Origin: Aquamicrobium sp.
GTDB lineage: Bacteria; Pseudomonadota; Alphaproteobacteria; Rhizobiales; Rhizobiaceae
Length of the DNA stretch: 64,000 nucleotides
Direction of reading: 5' to 3'
NCBI RefSeq assembly: GCF_023954335.1
Contig: NZ_JAMLIE010000001.1
Coordinates: 2,170,001-2,234,000 of the forward strand
The number at the start of each line of letters is the position of its first letter. The first letter of the stretch is position 1. Shown here piece after piece: positions 45,419 to 54,130 of the stretch. Under the pieces are notes generated by a model, which worked only from the letters and a program-made list of their open reading frames with translations, made no database searches and was not told the DNA's origin. A program made the translations under genes and the position numbers.

Positions 45419-45440
45419 TGAGAAAATCAATCATATTATA
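45419..45440 (-). promoter_or_regulatory. Iron-responsive operator (RirA IRO-like) over the receptor promoter
   Basis: TGA-N9-TCA occurs at 45419-45433 (TGAGAAAATCAATCA), the form described for RirA-type iron-responsive operators of rhizobia. On the minus strand a TATAAT (45440-45435) stands directly before it, so a bound repressor would cover the transcription start. No clear -35 is seen. Confidence 0.6.
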
Positions 45441-45467
45441 GGGCGGGCCGCGCGAGCGCCGTTGGTG

Positions 45468-46280
45468 TCACCTATCTGCAACAGGTGCGCGTGCCTTAAG
45501 CGCCGGCACGCAAAGGGGTTTTCCGGTGAACGGGTCGACGAGGACCGAGCAGGCGAGCCCGAAGACGTCCTCGATCGTCCGTGCGCTCATCAGCTCTTCC
45601 GCGCGGCCGTGGGCGACGAGGCGACCATCCTTCAGGAAGGCGATCCGGTCGGCGTAGCGGGCGGCGAGGTTGAGGTCGTGGAGCACGGCGACCACGGTCT
45701 TGCGGCGCGCGACGGTCAGCTCGCGCATCAGCTCCAGAACCTCGACCTGATGCGCGAGGTCGAGATAGGTCGTCGGCTCGTCGAGAAGCAGGATGTCGGT
45801 CTCCTGCGCGAGCGTCATGCTGATCCATGCGCGCTGCCGCTGGCCGCCGGAGAGGCTTTCGAGCAGCCGGTCCTTCAAGTGCAGCGCGCCGGTCTGCGCC
45901 AGCGCGTCGGCGCACGCCGTCTCGTCGGCGGCGCTCCAGCGGCTGAACAGCGAGCGGTGCGGATAGCGGCCCTGCCGGACGAGCTCGGCCACGGTCATGC
46001 CCTCCGGGGCGGCGGTTCCCTGGCCGAGCACGCCGATGCGCCGGGCGAGCTGCCGCGCGGAGAGCCCGTCGATCGGCCGGCCGTCGAGCGCGATCGTGCC
46101 GCCGCGCAGCGGCAGAAGCCGCGCCAGCGCGCGCAGCAGGGTGGACTTGCCGCTGCCGTTCGGGCCGAGAAGGGCGGTGAAGCTGCCTTTCTCGACCGCG
46201 AGGTCGAGGTTCTGGACGATGACGCTGCGGCCGTAGCCGATCGAGACGGCGTGCGCGGCGAGAGCGGGTTGCGTTGGCAT
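45468..46280 (-). CDS. Iron-siderophore ABC transporter ATPase (FepC/FecE type)
   Basis: A 270-residue cytoplasmic ATPase that powers the two permeases upstream. Walker A is LLGPNGSGKSTLLRAL (about 37-52), the signature is ESLSGGQRQRAW, Walker B is DILLLDEPTTYLDLAHQ, and the H-switch is in AVLHDLNLAARYAD. Its start is 1 bp from the stop of the preceding permease gene, so the genes are coupled. Clearly a FecE/FhuC-type iron-chelate ATPase by the DHQVEVLEL-style region. Confidence 0.93.
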   Translation of the reverse strand: MPTQPALAAHAVSIGYGRSVIVQNLDLAVEKGSFTALLGPNGSGKSTLLRALARLLPLRGGTIALDGRPIDGLSARQLARRIGVLGQGTAAPEGMTVAELVRQGRYPHRSLFSRWSAADETACADALAQTGALHLKDRLLESLSGGQRQRAWISMTLAQETDILLLDEPTTYLDLAHQVEVLELMRELTVARRKTVVAVLHDLNLAARYADRIAFLKDGRLVAHGRAEELMSARTIEDVFGLACSVLVDPFTGKPLCVPALKARAPVADR

Positions 46281-46281
46281 G

Positions 46282-47256
46282 TCAGGCCCGGCGCCTCCAC
46301 ATGAGATAGATGAAGAACGGCGCTCCGAGGATCGCGGTCGTCAGGCCGACGGGAAGCTGGGCCGGGGCGATGACGGTGCGGCCGGCGAAATCGGCGCAGA
46401 TGACGAGCAGCGCCCCGATGAGCGCCGAGACGGGAACCAGCCGCGCATGGGCATGGCCGACGAGCCGCCGCGCGATGTGGGGCGCGACGAGGCCGATGAA
46501 GCCGACGAGCCCGGCGGCCGAGACGGCGGCCCCGCAGGCCAGCGCGCACAGGAGCATCATCGCCGCCCGCGCCCGGTCGACGCGCTGGCCGAGGCCGCGC
46601 GCCGCAAGGTCGTCGAAGGTCAGGACGTCGAGTTCGCGCGACAGCAGCCAGATCAGCGCCACCGGCGGCGCGACCCATGCCAGCGTCACGCCCAGCTTTT
46701 CCCACGAGCTGTCGTAGACGCTGCCCGCCAGCCACACCATCGCCTGCTGCATTCTCGCCACCTCGCCGAACGTGGAGATGAACGTCGCCGCCGCCCCGGC
46801 CAGCGCGTTGAGGCCGATGCCGACGAGGACGATGCGCATGGCCGACGTTCCCCCGCGCCACGACAGGAGATAGAGCAGGACCGTCATCGCCAGCGCGCCG
46901 AGGAAGCTCAGCCACGGCAACAGGTGCAGCGAGCGCCCCTCGAGATGGACGATGACGACGACGGCCGCGAGCGCGGCCCCGCTGTTGATGCCGAGTATGC
47001 CCGGCTCGGCCAGCGGGTTGCGCATGATCGCCTGGGTCACCGCCCCGGCGACGGCGAGCGCGACGCCGACGACCATGCCGAGCAGGAGCCGCGGCAGCCG
47101 GAACTCCATGACCACCAGCGCCGCCTGCGGGTTCGCCTCGCCGCCGGTGAGGATGCGCGCCAGCTCGGGCAGGGCCACCGGATAGTCGCCATGCGACAGC
47201 GCCGCCGCCGAGATTGCGGCGATGGCGAGGAGGAGGGCGGGGACGAGCCTTGTCAT
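46282..47256 (-). CDS. Iron-siderophore ABC permease (FecD/FepG type)
   Basis: A 324-residue permease of the FecCD family with about nine or ten helices: FRLPRLLLGMVVGVALAVAG, the signature MRNPLAEPGILGINSGAAL, GLVGFIGLVAPHIARRLVGH (coupling helix) and LPVGLTTAILGAPFFIYLM. The ATG at 47256 overlaps the preceding permease by 4 bp, which fixes this start over the longer open frame. Forms a heterodimer with the product of the next gene upstream. Confidence 0.93.
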   Translation of the reverse strand: MTRLVPALLLAIAAISAAALSHGDYPVALPELARILTGGEANPQAALVVMEFRLPRLLLGMVVGVALAVAGAVTQAIMRNPLAEPGILGINSGAALAAVVVIVHLEGRSLHLLPWLSFLGALAMTVLLYLLSWRGGTSAMRIVLVGIGLNALAGAAATFISTFGEVARMQQAMVWLAGSVYDSSWEKLGVTLAWVAPPVALIWLLSRELDVLTFDDLAARGLGQRVDRARAAMMLLCALACGAAVSAAGLVGFIGLVAPHIARRLVGHAHARLVPVSALIGALLVICADFAGRTVIAPAQLPVGLTTAILGAPFFIYLMWRRRA

Positions 47257-48242
47257 CGCAGGCCCGTCCGGCTGCGGGCGAGATGGATGAAGAACGGCGC
47301 GCCGATCAGGGCCATGGTGACGCCGACCGGCACGTCGCTGGCCGGCATAAGATGGCGCAGCGCCGCGTCGGAGACCACCACCAGCAGCGCCCCGCCCGCG
47401 GCGCAGAACGGAATGATCCAACGATAGTCGGTTCCGGCGGTCAGCCTGACGATATGCGGGACGACGAGGCCGACGAAGCCGACCGGGCCGGCGAGCGCCA
47501 CCGCCGAGCCGGCGAGCACGATGACGCAGGCCCCGCAAACGAGGTTCCACAGCGCGAGGTTCTGGCCGAGCGCCCGCGCCACGTCCGCGCCGAGGCTCAG
47601 CGTCGTCACCTGCCCCGATATGACCACCGCGGCGGCGAGGCCGAGGACAGTGTAGGGCAGGACCGTGAGCACCGAGGACATCTCGGGCGCGGCCAGCGAA
47701 CCGGCCGTCCACAGCCGCACGGCGCCCAGCGTCCTTGCGTCGAAGATCAGGATCGCCGCCGTCAGCGAGGCGAGGAAGGTGGCGAAGATCGCGCCGGACA
47801 AAGCGAGCTTGACCGGCGTCGCCCCGCCGGGCCCGGTCGAGGCGATGGCGAAGACCAGCGCGGCCGCGACGCCCGCGCCGGCGAAGGCGTACCAGATATG
47901 CGCCTCGCGCGACGGCGAGCCGAGGAAGACGAGCGCCAGCACCACCGCGAAGGCCGCGCCGGCATTGATCCCGAGAATGCCCGGCGAGGCGAGGGGGTTG
48001 CCGGTCATCGCCTGAAGGATCGCCCCGGCGACGGCAAGCGAAGCGCCGACGATCATCGCCGCGACGATGCGCGGCACCCGCACGGTGGCGACGACGAGAT
48101 GCTCGCGCGAGCCGTCCGGCCGGGTCAGCGCCGCGATGATGTCACCGAGCGCGATCGGCGCGCTGCCGATCGTTGTCGCCCATGCCGCGGCGGCGGCGAG
48201 CAGCAGCACGAGCAGCGCAAGGACGGCCGGGCGCCGGTCCAT
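47253..48242 (-). CDS. Iron-siderophore ABC permease (FepD/FecC type)
   Basis: A 329-residue FecCD-family permease: VRVPRIVAAMIVGASLAVAG, MTGNPLASPGILGINAGAAF, GPVGFVGLVVPHIVRL and VPVGVTMALIGAPFFIHLA. It is the paralogous partner of the downstream permease, with a 4-bp overlap. It begins 48 bp after the binding-protein stop on the same strand, so the four genes form one operon. Confidence 0.93.
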   Translation of the reverse strand: MDRRPAVLALLVLLLAAAAAWATTIGSAPIALGDIIAALTRPDGSREHLVVATVRVPRIVAAMIVGASLAVAGAILQAMTGNPLASPGILGINAGAAFAVVLALVFLGSPSREAHIWYAFAGAGVAAALVFAIASTGPGGATPVKLALSGAIFATFLASLTAAILIFDARTLGAVRLWTAGSLAAPEMSSVLTVLPYTVLGLAAAVVISGQVTTLSLGADVARALGQNLALWNLVCGACVIVLAGSAVALAGPVGFVGLVVPHIVRLTAGTDYRWIIPFCAAGGALLVVVSDAALRHLMPASDVPVGVTMALIGAPFFIHLARSRTGLR

Positions 48243-48290
48243 GTCAGGCGCCGGGCCGGCGTCGGCCCCGGCAGAGGACGGGCTCCCGGC

Positions 48291-49220
48291 TCACTGCTTG
48301 CCGACGAAGTAGCGTTCGATGTCGTCGAGGACCTTGTGGGCGGAGCCTACGCCGCTGAACTCCATCCATGTCGCCGGATCGACCCGGTAGACCCGCCCGG
48401 CCTGCACCGCCGGCAGCTGCTGCCACAGGGGATTGTCCAGAACCTCTTCCAGCCGGCCGTCAGTGTCGGAGGTGTTCGTGCCGCCGACGATGTAGAGCAG
48501 CACGTTGCCGTCGAGCCCGGCGAGCTGTTCCCAGTCCGGCCGCTTCAGGGTCTCGGCGCCGTCGTCGGAGGTTTCGTAGGCGGTCCGCCTGACGCCCGCC
48601 TCGCGCAGCACCGCGAAGGGCGCATAGGCGTCGGGTGAGTCGAGATAGACCTGGAAGTCCCACGAGGTGATCCTGACGACCGAGACCGTGAGGTCCTCGG
48701 GTATCTCGTCGCGCAGCCGCGCGACGCGGCTTTCGTAGTCCGCCAGCACGTCCTCCGCTTTCCTGTCGCTGCCGGAAACCTCGATCAGGGCGCGAAGATA
48801 GTCCTTCCAGTTCTGGGCGGTAATGAAGGCGGCCGGCGCGACCCGGGAAGCCAGCGCAAGGGCGTTTTCGCCGAGGAACCCGCTGCCGAGGATGAGATCG
48901 GGCTGGAGGCCGATGATCTTCTCGACGCTGGGCTCGGTCAGGCTGCCGAGATTCTCGACGGAAAGGCTCTCCGCCTTCTCGCGCAACGCCTCGTCGCTCA
49001 TGCCGAAAAGGGGCGCACCTGCGACCGGCAGCCCGAGCTCGATCGCCATGCCGAGCGTGTAGCCCGCATCGAGCGAGACGATGCGCTGAGGCTTGTCGGG
49101 AACGCAGGCCGGCGAGGGCATGACGTGCGGACTGTCGACGAGACGCCCCTCGCACGCGGCCGACGCGACCGCAGGAAAGAGGATGCCGGCGATGAGGGCG
49201 AACAGGAAGCGGAATGCCAT
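48291..49220 (-). CDS. Periplasmic iron-siderophore binding protein
   Basis: A 309-residue FepB/FatB-type binding protein. The ATG at 49220 begins a clean signal peptide (MAFRFLFALIAGILFPAVA, cleavage near SAA). The mature protein has ACVPDKPQRIVSLDAGYTLGM and a second lobe ending VLDDIERYFVGKQ. Two early cysteines (CEGRL...SPAC) may form a disulfide. The long open frame would start at 49256, but that adds only MSTSTLKFYRPA in front of the signal. First gene of the importer operon. Confidence 0.9.
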   Translation of the reverse strand: MAFRFLFALIAGILFPAVASAACEGRLVDSPHVMPSPACVPDKPQRIVSLDAGYTLGMAIELGLPVAGAPLFGMSDEALREKAESLSVENLGSLTEPSVEKIIGLQPDLILGSGFLGENALALASRVAPAAFITAQNWKDYLRALIEVSGSDRKAEDVLADYESRVARLRDEIPEDLTVSVVRITSWDFQVYLDSPDAYAPFAVLREAGVRRTAYETSDDGAETLKRPDWEQLAGLDGNVLLYIVGGTNTSDTDGRLEEVLDNPLWQQLPAVQAGRVYRVDPATWMEFSGVGSAHKVLDDIERYFVGKQ

Positions 49221-49237
49221 GGCGGGCCGATAAAACT

Positions 49238-49255
49238 TGAGTGTCGATGTCGACA
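49238..49255. promoter_or_regulatory. Palindrome upstream of the siderophore importer operon
   Basis: TGTCGA-TG-TCGACA (49242-49255) is a perfect inverted repeat. The overlapping TGA-N9-TCG (49238-49252) differs from the RirA IRO form (TGA-N9-TCA) at one base. It lies 20-35 bp upstream of the binding-protein ATG. A binding site for an iron regulator is inferred. Confidence 0.4.
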
Positions 49256-49308
49256 ATGACTAGCCTCGCGGCCGGGCCTAATCAACCCGCGATTTGCCGC
49301 CCTCGCGG

Positions 49309-50313
49309 CTATCGCGTCCAGTAGACGGCCGCGCGCATCTCGGTCTTCGCGAGGCCGCGCTCGCCCATCAGCCGGCGCGCCGCCGCGGTTTCGGCGCGCT
49401 CGCCGGCGAACCAGACGAACCGGTCGGCCGACGGCATCTCCAGCGCCGCGAGCGCCTCGACGAGGCCGGCGTCCCTCCCGCGCACCAGCCAGCGGACGGA
49501 CACGGCCTCCGGGCGCTTCATCTCCTGGATGTCGCCGGGGTCTCCGATCATGATCGTGGCGATGCCGGCACCCTCCTCGGGCATCGCCTCGAGGATGCGG
49601 GCGATGGCCGGCAGCGCGGTCTCGTCGCCGAACAGCGCCATCCAGCCGGCCCTGGGATACCACTCGCCGCCCGGCCCGATGATCGCGATTTGCGCGCCGG
49701 GTTGCAGGGTCTCGCACCATGTCGTCACCCGCCCGCCGGGATGGGCGAAGACATCGAACTCGAGCGTTCCCGCCCCGGCGTCGATGGTGCGCACGGTGTA
49801 GACCGGCCGGTGCCAGGCGCCCATGCCGCCCGGCCATTCCGTGCGGCCGGCCTCGTTCATCACCGGCCATTCGCCCGCATGCTCGGCCGGCGCAAAGAGC
49901 AGGCGGAAATGCAGCCCCTCGCGGGCGAAACGCTCGACCGACGGCCCCGACAGGCGCACGCGATAGTAGGACGGCGTCAGGCGCCGGCACGAGACGACGG
50001 CCATGAACGTCATGTTGGGCGGGTTCGCCCCGGTCTCGGCGAACGACCAGCGCCGGTCCGGGCAGAGCGCGGCCTCGTCGAGTGGCCGGTCGATCGCTTC
50101 CTGAAGCGAGTGAAGCCGGGCGCGGTCGCTCGCGCTCAGCGTTAGGCGTACGCCGCCGGCCTCGCGCGCCGCCACGACCTCGCCCCACGGCAGGGTCAGC
50201 TTCAGCCCGTCCTCGCGCTCCTCGACGGGCAGGGCGCGGAGCGCCGCGCCCGCCTTCAGCAGCATGAACGCGCTTTCGGGAGCGAGGGTCAGCAGGGTGG
50301 TCGTCTGGAGCAA
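49309..50313 (-). CDS. Siderophore-interacting FAD reductase with N-terminal DUF2218-like domain
   Basis: A 334-residue protein. About residues 1-90 resemble DUF2218 (LKLTLPWGEVVAAREAGGVRL). Residues about 100-334 are a siderophore-interacting (ViuB/YqjH) flavoreductase: RRLTPSYYRVRLSGPSVERF, LHFRLLFAP, AHPGGRVTTWCETLQPGAQ and GPGGEWYPRAGWMALFGDETALPAI. It should reduce ferric siderophore in the cytoplasm to release iron. It is upstream of the importer on the same strand with an 88-bp gap. Confidence 0.88.
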   Translation of the reverse strand: MLQTTTLLTLAPESAFMLLKAGAALRALPVEEREDGLKLTLPWGEVVAAREAGGVRLTLSASDRARLHSLQEAIDRPLDEAALCPDRRWSFAETGANPPNMTFMAVVSCRRLTPSYYRVRLSGPSVERFAREGLHFRLLFAPAEHAGEWPVMNEAGRTEWPGGMGAWHRPVYTVRTIDAGAGTLEFDVFAHPGGRVTTWCETLQPGAQIAIIGPGGEWYPRAGWMALFGDETALPAIARILEAMPEEGAGIATIMIGDPGDIQEMKRPEAVSVRWLVRGRDAGLVEALAALEMPSADRFVWFAGERAETAAARRLMGERGLAKTEMRAAVYWTR

Positions 50314-50560
50314 GTTCGGTGTTTCCTCGGCCGATGCATCGCGCCTAGATAGCCGCGTCGCGTCGCGATCCCAAGCGTTTTGTCACGGACGCGGAGGCGG
50401 AGCGGTCCCGATGGCGACCGCCCGCGCAATCCCCGAGGGAAAGCGGCGCTTTCGGCCAGAAATCGGTTTTGTGCCGTGGTTTTTCCCCGCTATGCTGGGT
50501 TTCCCGGACCCTGCTTCGCGCAGATGCGTCGGGTCCGGCCGCAACAGGACAGTCAGCAAA

Positions 50561-52192
50561 TTGCCGCAACGAAACTCCACGCTCGCGCCCTTCCAGCACA
50601 TGAATTTCCGGGTGCTGTGGACGGCGACGCTGGCGTCCAATCTCGGCGGCCTCGTCCAGGCCGTCGGGGCGGGCTGGATGATGACGACGCTGACCAGCTC
50701 CCACGTCATGGTCGCGCTGGTGCAGGCGGCGACGGCGCTGCCCCTGATGCTGTTCTCTCTGGCCGCCGGCGCGCTCGCCGACAATTTCGACCGCCGCGCC
50801 GTGATGCTGATCGCGCAGGGCCTGATGATGGCGGCGTCGGCCACGCTCGCCGCCCTTGCGCTGCTCGACATGCTGACGCCGTGGACGCTGCTGGCGATCA
50901 CCTTCCTGACCGGCTGCGGCACCGCGCTCCACAACCCGTCGTGGCAGGCCTCGATGGGCGACCTCGTGCCGCGCGAGGTGCTGCCGGAAGCGGTGACGCT
51001 GAACAGCATGGGCTTCAACATGATGCGCAGCGTCGGCCCCGCGATCGGCGGCACCATTGTCACGGTGGCCGGCGCCAGCACCGCCTTCATCGTCAACGCC
51101 GTCAGCTACATACCGCTGATCGCGGCGCTGGCGATCTGGAAGCCCGCGCCGCGCCAGACCGCGCTGCCGCGCGAGCATTTCTTCAGCGCCATGTCGGCCG
51201 GGCTGCGCTACGTGGCGATGTCGCCCAACCTTCTCACGGTCATCCTCCGCTCGTTCCTGTTCGGCTTCGCCGCGATCGCGCCGCTGGCGCTGATGCCGGT
51301 GATCGCAACCAGCCTGCCGGGCAGCAGCGCGCTCGTCTACGGGACGCTGCTGGGCGCCTTCGGCATCGGCGCCATCCTTGGCGGCATGGCGAACACCCGC
51401 GTGCGCGAGCGGTTGAGCAACGAGGTCATCGTCCGCGCGGCCTGCGTGGGCTTCGCCGCTGCCATCGTCGGGATCGCGCTCAGCCCGAGCGTCGTTCTCA
51501 GCCACCTCCTGCTGCTGCCGGCGGGCATGTGCTGGGTGCTGGCGCTGTCGCTGTTCAACGTCACCGTGCAGCTCTCGACGCCGCGCTGGGTCGTCGGCCG
51601 GGCGTTGTCGCTCTACCACACGATGACCTTCGGCGGCATGGCCATCGGCGCGTGGGTGTGGGGCGTGCTGGCCGACCGGTTCGGCCCGCCTTCGTCTCTG
51701 GCCATTGCCGGCGGCGCGCTCATTCTAACCGCGCTTGTCGGCCTTCGCCTGAAAGTCCCCGAATTCGGCTCGCTCAACCTGACGCCGCTCGCGCAGTTCC
51801 GCGAGCCGCGGCTGCGGCTCGGGCTCAAGGCGCGTAGCGGCCCGATCATGATCATGGTCGACTACGTCATCGCCCAGGAAGACATCCCGGCCTTCCTCGC
51901 CGCGATGAGCGAAAGGCGGCGGATCCGCATACGCGACGGCGCCAAGCAGTGGGTGCTGCTGCGCGACCTCGAGGACCCGACGATCTGGTCCGAGAGCTAC
52001 CACGTCCCGACCTGGGTCGAATATATCCGCCACAACCAGCGCCGCACCCATGCCGACGCCGAGGTGACGCGCCGGCTGACGGAGCTTCACAAGGGGCCGG
52101 GCGGTCCGCGCGTCCACCGCATGATCGAGCGGCAGACCGTGCCGCTCGAGGACGACCTGCCGCTGAAGGACTATACCGACATCGCCCCGTAG
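50561..52192 (+). CDS. MFS exporter (EntS-like MFS_3) with C-terminal ABM-like domain
   Basis: About 543 residues. The N-terminal 400 are a 12-helix MFS_3/EntS-type transporter: FRVLWTATLASNLGGLVQAVG, AGALADNFDRRAVMLIAQG (motif A), TGCGTALHNPSWQASMGDLV. The last about 115 residues (IMIMVDYVIAQEDIPAFLAA to RHNQRRTHADAEV) look like an antibiotic-biosynthesis-monooxygenase ferredoxin-like domain. I chose the TTG at 50561 because family members begin just before STLAP..HMNFRVLW; in-frame ATGs at 50411, 50492 and 50600 are alternatives. It is divergent from the siderophore reductase, so siderophore export is plausible. Confidence 0.82.
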   Translation: MPQRNSTLAPFQHMNFRVLWTATLASNLGGLVQAVGAGWMMTTLTSSHVMVALVQAATALPLMLFSLAAGALADNFDRRAVMLIAQGLMMAASATLAALALLDMLTPWTLLAITFLTGCGTALHNPSWQASMGDLVPREVLPEAVTLNSMGFNMMRSVGPAIGGTIVTVAGASTAFIVNAVSYIPLIAALAIWKPAPRQTALPREHFFSAMSAGLRYVAMSPNLLTVILRSFLFGFAAIAPLALMPVIATSLPGSSALVYGTLLGAFGIGAILGGMANTRVRERLSNEVIVRAACVGFAAAIVGIALSPSVVLSHLLLLPAGMCWVLALSLFNVTVQLSTPRWVVGRALSLYHTMTFGGMAIGAWVWGVLADRFGPPSSLAIAGGALILTALVGLRLKVPEFGSLNLTPLAQFREPRLRLGLKARSGPIMIMVDYVIAQEDIPAFLAAMSERRRIRIRDGAKQWVLLRDLEDPTIWSESYHVPTWVEYIRHNQRRTHADAEVTRRLTELHKGPGGPRVHRMIERQTVPLEDDLPLKDYTDIAP

Positions 52193-52238
52193 GGCCGGCG
52201 TATTCCGTTCGGAGAGGAATTGGATAGGCGTCGCCCCG

Positions 52239-53297
52239 TCAGGCGCCGGAGACGAGGATGCCGTTTTCCGGCCGCCACGAGAACGGCAGCGTGTCGCCGA
52301 TCTTCGGCACGCGCGTCGCCCCGTCTTGGTTCTGGTGGTGGACGGTGATCGCCTGGTCCATGCCGTCGACCTGGAGGACGACCTCGGTGGTCGCGCCGAG
52401 ATAGGTCGCCGAGGTGACCTTGCCGACGAGGCTGTTCGCGCCGTCGCCGGCGGAAAGGGCGATCTGCTCGGCCCGCAGGCACAGCTTCTGCTCCGACCCG
52501 ACCGCGAAGGGCCTTGTGTCGCAGGCGACCTCGAAGCCGCGTCCGCTGAAGCGGCCTTCGCCGGCGACCTTTCCCGACAGAAGTTTGGCGTGCCCGAGGA
52601 AGCTGGCGACGAAGGTGTTTACCGGGCGCGCGTAAAGCTCCTGCGCCGAGCCGCTCTGGACGATCCGGCCCCGGTCCATGACCACCAGCCGGTCGGCCAG
52701 CGCCAGCGCCTCGTTCTGGTCGTGGGTGACGAACACCGTCGTCAGCCCCAGCTCCTGCTGGAGTGCGCGGATTTCCTGGCCGACGCTGTAGCGCAGCTTG
52801 GCGTCGAGGTTCGACAGCGGCTCGTCGAGCAGGAACGCGTCCGGCTGGACGACGAGGGCGCGGGCGATGGCGACGCGCTGCTGCTGCCCGCCCGAAAGCT
52901 GCTTGGGATAGCGCTCGCCCATCGCGTCGAGCCGCACGAGGCGCAGCACCTCGGCCACCCGCCGCTCGATCTCCGGCTTGCCGACGTCGCGCATCTCGAG
53001 CCCGAAGGCGATGTTGCCGAACACGGTCATGTGCGGGAACAGCGCGTAGGACTGGAACACCATGCCGGTGTTGCGCTTGTAGGGCGGGTTTTCCGAGATG
53101 TCCTTGCCGCCGAGCAGGATGCGGCCGCTGCGGGTCGGGATGAAGCCGGCGATCATGCGCAGCAGCGTCGTCTTCCCGCAGCCGCTCGGGCCGAGCAGCG
53201 CGATCAGCTCGGACGACTCGACGTCGAGCGAGATCGAATCCAGCGCCTGAAAATCGCCGAACCAGTGGGAGACGTTGTCGACTTTCAAGTGTTGCAT
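52239..53297 (-). CDS. Spermidine/putrescine-type ABC ATPase (PotA-like)
   Basis: A 352-residue ATPase with a C-terminal TOBE regulatory domain (about 275-345). Walker A is LLGPSGCGKTTLLRM, the signature is KQLSGGQQQRVAIARAL, Walker B is AFLLDEPLSNLDAKL, and the H-loop is in VFVTHDQNEALALADR. It belongs to the Pot/Fbp class that serves polyamines, opines and related solutes. The ATG overlaps the preceding permease stop by 1 bp (TGATG). Last gene of the leftward catabolic operon. Confidence 0.9.
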   Translation of the reverse strand: MQHLKVDNVSHWFGDFQALDSISLDVESSELIALLGPSGCGKTTLLRMIAGFIPTRSGRILLGGKDISENPPYKRNTGMVFQSYALFPHMTVFGNIAFGLEMRDVGKPEIERRVAEVLRLVRLDAMGERYPKQLSGGQQQRVAIARALVVQPDAFLLDEPLSNLDAKLRYSVGQEIRALQQELGLTTVFVTHDQNEALALADRLVVMDRGRIVQSGSAQELYARPVNTFVASFLGHAKLLSGKVAGEGRFSGRGFEVACDTRPFAVGSEQKLCLRAEQIALSAGDGANSLVGKVTSATYLGATTEVVLQVDGMDQAITVHHQNQDGATRVPKIGDTLPFSWRPENGILVSGA

Positions 53298-54130
53298 CAG
53301 ACGATCCTGCTCAGTTTGACGAACCTGTCGGTGATGACGAGCAATCCGGCGATGACCAGGATCTGCACGGTGCTGATCGCCGCGATCGTCGGGTCCATAT
53401 TGAACTCGAGATACTGCATGATGGCGATCGGCAGGGTGGTCTGCCCGGGGCCGACGAGGAACAGCGACAGTTCGAGATTCTCGAACGAGATGATGAAGCT
53501 GAAGAGCGCGGCGGCGATGACGCCGGAGCGCATCTGCGGCAGCGTCACGCGATAGAACACCACCCAGGGATTGGCGCCGAGATTGGCCGCCGCCTCCTCG
53601 ATCGAGCGGTCGCCGCCGATCAGGTTGGCGCTGATCAGCCGCACGCACCAGGGCAGCGTCAGGAGAAGGTGGGCGCAGACGAGCGAGGGGATGCCGCCCG
53701 AGACGTCGATGCCCAGCCGGTCGGAAACGCCGATGAAGAACATGTAGAGCGCGGTTCCGAGCACGATGTTCGGCACCATCAGCGGCGAGAGCAGCAGGGT
53801 GTTCATCGTCCCGCGACCGGGAAAGCTGCCCCTGACGAGAACGAGGCTGGCGGCGGCGCCGAGAATGACGCCGAGCGTGGCGGTTATCGCCGCGACCTGG
53901 AGGCTGACGACGAAGCCGTTGATAAAGGAGGGATAGCGGATGGCCGCGTCGAACCATTTCAGCGTGTAGCCACGCGGCGGAAAGCTGATGAACACGCTGT
54001 CGATGAACGCCGACCAGACGATCATCACCACCGGCGTCAGCAGCAGGAACGCGACGATGACGATCGAGGCGCCGACGAGAACGTTGGCGGGGGAGGGCAG
54101 GCGCAGCGACGATTGGCGGTTGCGGCTCAT
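53297..54130 (-). CDS. ABC permease (PotC-like)
   Basis: A 277-residue permease with six helices. The EAA loop is EEAAANLGANPWVVFYRVTLPQ-like (positions about 185-206). GTMNTLLLSPLMVPNIVLGT and LPIAIMQYLEFNMDPTIAAI fit PotC. It should pair with the PotB-like protein encoded at 57463-58359, although six genes or gene parts separate the two. The ATG at 54130 overlaps the GntR stop by 4 bp. Confidence 0.88.
   Translation of the reverse strand: MSRNRQSSLRLPSPANVLVGASIVIVAFLLLTPVVMIVWSAFIDSVFISFPPRGYTLKWFDAAIRYPSFINGFVVSLQVAAITATLGVILGAAASLVLVRGSFPGRGTMNTLLLSPLMVPNIVLGTALYMFFIGVSDRLGIDVSGGIPSLVCAHLLLTLPWCVRLISANLIGGDRSIEEAAANLGANPWVVFYRVTLPQMRSGVIAAALFSFIISFENLELSLFLVGPGQTTLPIAIMQYLEFNMDPTIAAISTVQILVIAGLLVITDRFVKLSRIV

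Noticed and set aside
45434..45471. A -35 element (GTGACA) for the TonB receptor promoter
   Set aside because: The distance to the TATAAT is about 25 bp, too long for a sigma-70 promoter.
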